Shown here in pieces: positions 61,152 to 64,000 of a DNA stretch of 64,000 nucleotides; the stretch's first letter is position 1, and each line of letters starts with the position of its first letter. The notes under the pieces were generated by a model. The model saw only the letters and a list, made by a program, of their open reading frames with translations. It ran no database searches and had not been told where the DNA came from. Both the position numbers and the translations under genes were made by a program. Origin of the DNA: an uncultured Opitutales bacterium. GTDB taxonomy: Bacteria; Verrucomicrobiota; Verrucomicrobiia; Opitutales; Intestinicryptomonadaceae. Where the stretch lies: NCBI GenBank assembly GCA_900545705.1, contig URAK01000004.1:106962-170961 (forward strand), read 5' to 3'.

Positions 61152-62317
61152 GTTCGTATTGAGTCTACTGTTTTCGAATTTTGATAATTGTCGGAAAATT
61201 TTATTGCGACTGCGTCGGTGCCGCTTGGTATTTCGCCCTTTGCAAATATGGGAGAGAGCGGAGTGCAGTCTGATTCTAAAATCGTTTCGCTATCCGCGCC
61301 TCGCAGGGCGATAACTGAAATCTTTCCCTCTTTAAAAAATCCTGCGCCAAACTTAAATCCGCCGTCCGATGTTTTTTGTAGGGGAACTGTGGTGGAGCAG
61401 ATTTGCGATACGCCTTTTACCGATTCCCCCTTGGCGGTTTTGCACGCCCCGAGGCAATATTCAAATTTGCAGGAGCCCCCCGCGGGAATTTCCGAGAGCG
61501 GCGACAGCAATTCAAGTTCTGTGTACGGCGGGTTTTCGGCTTCGCTTTCCGGATAGGTGCGTAGCTTTCCGCGGGAGTATACCGAGCCAACGCCGCTTGT
61601 CCAGACTTGCACCGAAGTGGAGTCGGGGTAGTCTGCCGCCGGATTGAAATCAAACGATGCCGCGAAAGTCCGCCCGGCGGACAGATCAGAGAACGCCGCC
61701 CAACCTGCCGGCGCCAATGCTCCCACCTTGCCGACTATCCGCATATATTTTATTCTTAAAATATCGCCGTCCAAAGAGTATTGAGGGTTATTTACAACTC
61801 CGTGCATTATCTTCCATACGGATCCGCCGACGGGCACCGACGCCTCGCAATCCTCCGAAGTTTGCGCCATTTGCGCCACGGGCCAGATAGACCATCTTTT
61901 TGAAACTTCGGAAAGGTTGAAGAGTTCGGCGGATATTTTTATTCGCGCCTCGTCTTTTAGCAATTTTATGTTGCGCCTGATTTTAATCCCCCTTACGGGG
62001 TCGGTCGGGCTTTCGAGTGTTATAAAATCTTCGCCGGAATCTATGACTTTATAGATTCCCCCGTCTATGTAAGGATCGGGAGGGCCGCCCCATTCGCGTT
62101 CGGGGTTGTTCCAGCCTTGGGGAGCCGGCCAGATTTTTTCCCCTCCGTAATTCAGCCACTTGCCGTCCCAGTTTTCGGTCGGCTGGAGATTCTCCACTCC
62201 CGCAAGCGCGGGGTTTTCAAATAGACAATTTTCCCCGGAGAGCGAAAATCTCAATATTCGCCCGCCCAATTCCGGGAAAACTGACATTTCTATAAATTTG
62301 TTTTTTAGTTTGAGCAT
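61148..62317 (-). CDS. DUF4380-like, aldose-epimerase-fold protein
   Basis: A 389-residue protein. Seen: FIEMSVFPELGGRILRFSLSGENCLFENP, a start typical of galactose-mutarotase-fold proteins, YGGEKIWPAPQGWNNPEREWGGPPDPYIDGG, and a long beta-rich body with no signal peptide. I compare it with DUF4380 proteins, predicted to act on free sugars, perhaps as mutarotases. It overlaps the transporter gene by 13 bases and the SDR gene by 4. Confidence 0.7.
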   Translation of the reverse strand: MLKLKNKFIEMSVFPELGGRILRFSLSGENCLFENPALAGVENLQPTENWDGKWLNYGGEKIWPAPQGWNNPEREWGGPPDPYIDGGIYKVIDSGEDFITLESPTDPVRGIKIRRNIKLLKDEARIKISAELFNLSEVSKRWSIWPVAQMAQTSEDCEASVPVGGSVWKIMHGVVNNPQYSLDGDILRIKYMRIVGKVGALAPAGWAAFSDLSAGRTFAASFDFNPAADYPDSTSVQVWTSGVGSVYSRGKLRTYPESEAENPPYTELELLSPLSEIPAGGSCKFEYCLGACKTAKGESVKGVSQICSTTVPLQKTSDGGFKFGAGFFKEGKISVIALRGADSETILESDCTPLSPIFAKGEIPSGTDAVAIKFSDNYQNSKTVDSIRT

Positions 62318-63600
62318 ATTTTTGCGTATTCCTCGTCGGCTTTTCGCGCCTTCTGGTAATCGCGCATGTAGAAAATCTTATATCCTGCAAAAAGCACAGC
62401 GGAACATACTGCCCATATCACTGCGAGCATCGATATGCCTGCTGACAGCCCCAGATGCGGCTTTAGCATGCCCAATATAAGCGGTGCGAGAGACCCCACT
62501 GCAAAGCCTATCATAAGCATTACTCCCGCTGCGGAAGATCGGTATCTCTCCGGCACAACGTCGTACAGAACAGGATACGTATTCGCGTCGAAAAAAGCTC
62601 TCGCAAAGCCGAATCCGGCTAATCCAATGTACACGACAAAAAGCGATTGCGCGCTTCCCATCGCGACTATGAATGGAACTGCCAAAAGCAGCCCCGCGCT
62701 CTGCAACAGTATTCTGTATGAAGGCTTTTTTACGGCTAGCTTGTCGGACATTTCCCCCGCGAGCAATATGCCGAAAAACGCGGCAAGGTGCGTGTAAAAA
62801 ACCGAATGGAATCCGGCTTCGGCGAGGTTCATTGAAAATTTCTCGTACAAGAACGTCGGAGTCCACGTCAGATATCCGGTTAGGACAAATATCAGCCCGG
62901 CAAAGCAAAAAGTCAAAATAACTGCCGTTGGCACGCGGAATAATACGCGCATTGCGTCCAAGAAATTAATCTTTTCAGCTGCGTGATTGCAATGGCTTGC
63001 AGCGTTTGCATCGCCAGAGTCTTCAGCAGGTTCGCTTTTTTTGTCGTGAAGCCTAAAATACATTATTATGCCGTGCACCAGCCCAACCGCGCCGAAAATG
63101 AAAAATGCGCTCCGCCAACCCCACATCTGCCCTATGTAGCCCGCGATTAGCCCGCTTGCAATCACGCCAAAATAGTACGAGGTTTGGTGTATGCTCATGG
63201 CTATTGCCCGCGTGGACTTATGGTAGTCGGCGATTGTAGAGTAATTTGCAGGGCCGAACATCGCCTCTCCGAGGCCGGTGGCGAAGCTTCGGAAGACTAT
63301 GAACATAAGAACCCCCGTGCTCAACCCTGTGAGCATTGTAGCCGAGCTCCATATTATTATGCTCGATACTATCAGCGCCTTCTTGCTGAACCTGTCGCCC
63401 AGATAACCCGATATTGGCACGAGAAGCGCAAGCACCAAGTTAAATATTGTAGCTATCAACCCAACTTCTGCCGACGTAAGTTTCATCGACTCTTGAATCA
63501 GCGGCAGCACCGTATTGAAAACCTGCCTGTCCGCCTGATTTAAGAAAAAAGCAACCCACAGCAGCGCGAGAACCTCCCATTTATAATATTTATGTTGCAT
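62305..63600 (-). CDS. MFS transporter, anion:cation symporter-like (sugar acid/hexuronate type)
   Basis: A 431-residue permease with 12 predicted helices. Seen: WEVLALLWVAFFLNQADRQVFNTVLPLI, the MFS loop GYLGDRFSKKALIVSS, FATGLGEAMFGPANYSTIADY, and a hydrophilic central loop (KKSEPAEDSGDANAASH). The TM1 pattern with NxADR is that of the ExuT/DgoT (ACS) family, which imports hexuronates and aldonates. It is the first gene of the five-gene operon and starts at ATG 63600. Confidence 0.88.
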   Translation of the reverse strand: MQHKYYKWEVLALLWVAFFLNQADRQVFNTVLPLIQESMKLTSAEVGLIATIFNLVLALLVPISGYLGDRFSKKALIVSSIIIWSSATMLTGLSTGVLMFIVFRSFATGLGEAMFGPANYSTIADYHKSTRAIAMSIHQTSYYFGVIASGLIAGYIGQMWGWRSAFFIFGAVGLVHGIIMYFRLHDKKSEPAEDSGDANAASHCNHAAEKINFLDAMRVLFRVPTAVILTFCFAGLIFVLTGYLTWTPTFLYEKFSMNLAEAGFHSVFYTHLAAFFGILLAGEMSDKLAVKKPSYRILLQSAGLLLAVPFIVAMGSAQSLFVVYIGLAGFGFARAFFDANTYPVLYDVVPERYRSSAAGVMLMIGFAVGSLAPLILGMLKPHLGLSAGISMLAVIWAVCSAVLFAGYKIFYMRDYQKARKADEEYAKICSN

Positions 63601-63860
63601 AAGCCAATAACTGTACCGCGTTTCAAAATTTTACAGAATTTATCCAATAAGCGTAAATTTTTATAAGAATTTAGTCAAATTATTTGTTGAAAATAAAATT
63701 TCGACTTTATTGAACTATATTGACTTTATCCGATATATTTTAAGAAGGGGCACAATTTTATTTGACATCCACGCGCATAAATAAACGTTTAGAAAAAAAC
63801 GCGGCGTCCATTCCATTTTAATGTATAAAATGCTTGCGCGCCGACGATAGGAGGAAAAAT

Positions 63861-63986
63861 ATGAAAAGAAGAGATTTCTTGAAAGCTTCAGCGTTCTTCG
63901 GGGGCGTAATGATTTTGCCTTCGGCTCTCGCCGCCAAGGTAAAGGGGGGTCAACACCAAAGGTTGTGGAATAGGTTGATTTTTTAG
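63861..63986 (+). pseudogene. Truncated twin-arginine-leader ORF
   Basis: ATG 63861 follows a strong ribosome site (AGGAGG, 63851-63856 region). The 41 codons encode a good Tat leader, MKRRDFLKASAFFGGVMILP then SALAAKVK, after which the frame passes a G6 run (63942-63947 region) and stops at TAG 63984. Other Tat-exported Gfo/Idh genes continue at this point into a Rossmann domain. The two alternative frames after the G-run also stop soon. The window end prevents a final decision. Confidence 0.5.
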
Positions 63987-64000
63987 ATTTGTCTTTCATA

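Noticed and set aside
63942..63990. Phase variation through the G6 run
   Set aside because: Both other frames also stop within a few codons, so slippage would not restore a protein.

Overview
The window looks like a chromosomal segment of a Gram-negative member of the PVC group, most plausibly a Verrucomicrobiota (Opitutae-like) bacterium. This is inferred from the gene mix: PEP-CTERM surface proteins, Tat-exported Gfo/Idh oxidoreductases, a large secreted c-type haem protein with a sulfatase-modifying-factor domain, secreted SGNH hydrolases of the DUF4886 type, GatCAB, an OprP-like porin and a meso-DAP type MurE. No rRNA gene or other species-level marker is present. Genes are tightly packed, with many ATGA overlaps, and intergenic DNA is AT-rich.

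Layout. 1-6280 (minus strand) is the dcw division/cell-wall cluster mraZ-rsmH-ftsL-ftsI-murE-murF, with murF cut by the window edge. Four 10-bp-spaced MraZ boxes precede mraZ. 6676-8736 holds a PEP-CTERM protein and a membrane protein. 9291-12262 has leuC, a degenerate tandem repeat of 42-49 bp units, and yebC. 12328-15272 (minus) is the conserved rpmH-rnpA-yidD-yidC block. 16024-20596 is gatC-gatA-gatB followed by a Ste24-like M48 protease. 20761-22173 is a Tat-exported oxidoreductase. tRNA-Thr(UGU) at 22426 is followed by a decayed mobile-element scar with a broken ISL3 transposase end.

25126-34574 is a complete phosphate regulon: porin-pstS-(terminator)-pstC-pstA-pstB-phoU on minus, and divergent phoR-phoB on plus. 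The porin/phoR intergenic region and the pstC leader share a direct-repeat box with identical 22+11 bp spacing, which I propose as this lineage's Pho box. 34921-39783 has a K+-dependent-type membrane pyrophosphatase, an AsmA-like anchored protein, purN and a divergent murB. 40018-44197 carries an SGNH hydrolase with a DRE-TIM aldolase, a second PEP-CTERM protein and a patatin.

44528-52012 is an unusual catabolic operon: DhaK-like and DhaL-like kinase subunits, an LsrF-type aldolase/thiolase, a 1395-residue secreted protein (beta-propeller-like, two CxxCH haem sites, FGE-sulfatase domain) and a lyxose-isomerase-like cupin lipoprotein. An IclR regulator follows. A 16-bp near-identical motif lies upstream of both dhaK and iclR.

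53884-55805 holds a HAD phosphatase, a TerB/J-domain protein and a small unknown protein. A convergent LacI regulator runs antisense over the last of these. A GH5 glycosidase follows. 58496-63600 (minus) is a five-gene operon (MFS transporter, DUF4380 epimerase-like protein, SDR, metallo-beta-lactamase-fold lactonase candidate, galactonate-dehydratase-like enolase). Together these could form an oxidative, non-phosphorylative sugar pathway. A short Tat leader with an early stop closes the window.
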